From an uncultured Prevotellaceae bacterium (GTDB taxonomy: Bacteria > Bacteroidota > Bacteroidia > Bacteroidales > Bacteroidaceae), in the NCBI GenBank assembly GCA_946402905.1, contig CAMIYC010000008.1, positions 27,928 through 91,927 of the forward strand: 64,000 nucleotides of DNA. Direction: 5' to 3'. Both the position numbers and the translations under genes were made by a program. The first letter of the stretch is position 1; each line of letters begins with the position of its first letter. The notes beneath the pieces were generated by a model, which made no database searches, was not told where the DNA came from, and saw only the letters and a list, made by a program, of their open reading frames with translations. Positions 63,828-64,000 of the stretch are shown here, in pieces.

Positions 63828-64000
63828 TCACCCCCTCGTTCGGTATGCTGCTGCATTGCAGCAGCCCATCAAGCAGACCATGTGACCGACACCAAAGCCG
63901 ACATCCCTGAAAAAAGCTACATTACAAAAAGCCAGTGAGTAGGAAACGTCGCCATTCGCAGCCCTGCGGTACCATTTGACCGTGCGCTCAAGCTCTGCCA
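63828..64000 (-). CDS. C-terminal end of a Sel1-repeat-like protein (5' part outside window)
   Basis: Not in the ORF track. On the minus strand a frame enters from the right edge and stops at TGA 63828-63830. Its first visible residues, ELERTVKWYRRAANGDVSYS, have the WYRRAA...GD...A/S spacing of Sel1/TPR-like repeats, which mediate protein-protein contacts. After that the sequence (LAFCNVAFFRDVGFGVGHMVCLMGCCNA) no longer follows the repeat, so the end may be frameshifted or degenerate. Confidence is limited because only 57 codons are seen. Confidence 0.4.
   Translation of the reverse strand, partial: AELERTVKWYRRAANGDVSYSLAFCNVAFFRDVGFGVGHMVCLMGCCNAAAYRTRG

Noticed and set aside
63692-63910. 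72-aa plus-strand ORF after the orphan promoter
   Set aside because: The second half is low-complexity Pro/Arg/Gln derived from a GC-rich repeat, and the frame overlaps a better minus-strand Sel1-like frame; no homology recognised.

Overview
The window looks like chromosomal DNA of a carbohydrate-degrading Bacteroidota, most likely a Prevotella-type gut or rumen organism. Four things support this. Many genes are preceded by the Bacteroidota promoter pair TTTG-N19/20-TAnnTTTG rather than by -35/-10 boxes or Shine-Dalgarno sites. LpxC is fused to FabZ. Several secreted proteins end in a C-terminal domain resembling the type IX secretion sorting domain. There is a GH10 xylanase fused to a CE1 feruloyl esterase, a combination known from Prevotella. 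The genus call is inference; no rRNA is present.

Layout. (1) 1-4262, plus strand: end of a secreted beta-helix protein, a PL11-type rhamnogalacturonan lyase, MutY and a 52-aa protein. (2) 4321-12830, minus strand: the xylanase-esterase, a 233-bp palindromic MITE-like element, two zinc-ribbon membrane proteins and two GH43 enzymes. (3) 13101-17805, plus strand: a fucose-isomerase-like protein, a Na/phosphate symporter with PhoU domain, an OmpR-type response regulator and a DUF5715 protein. (4) 17810-21057, minus strand: class III fructose-bisphosphatase and an atypical glycosyltransferase. (5) 21198-25379, plus strand: HAD phosphatase, MFS transporter, secreted zinc peptidase. (6) 25422-29392, minus strand: tRNA-Val(CAC), a CotH-family surface protein and a His-rich COG0523 metal GTPase. 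(7) 29609-41162, plus strand: two uncharacterised proteins, then a LacI regulator with GH31 (PA14), GH2 and GH31 enzymes. (8) 41190-43571, minus strand: cobalamin salvage (ABC ATPase, CobU, CobT). (9) 43663-45952: a tandem promoter repeat, a REP-like palindrome, a phosphopantetheinyl transferase, an RNA methyltransferase and a membrane-anchored protein. (10) 45961-62668, minus strand: a long housekeeping block (PhoH, PurC, UbiE, AroE, PurM, PrfA, PyrF, HD protein, LpxD, LpxC-FabZ, LpxA, MiaA, DMT protein, PBP1A, Pif1-like helicase). (11) 62835-64000: TcdA, a consensus promoter, and the C-terminal end of a probable Sel1-repeat gene on the minus strand.

The biology splits between plant cell-wall breakdown (pectin, arabinoxylan, xyloglucan-like substrates) and core envelope, nucleotide and cofactor metabolism. 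No complete SusC/SusD pair is present, so the glycoside hydrolases here are satellites or partial loci.

The least explained signals are non-coding: the MITE-like element at 6692-6924; a promoter segment repeated 2.4 times at 87-bp period (43663-43872) next to a perfect 26-bp-arm palindrome; a 34-bp perfect palindrome that appears to be terminator, LacI operator and -33 element at once (32236-32269); and a strong promoter at 63652-63683 that fires into the 3' end of an opposing gene.
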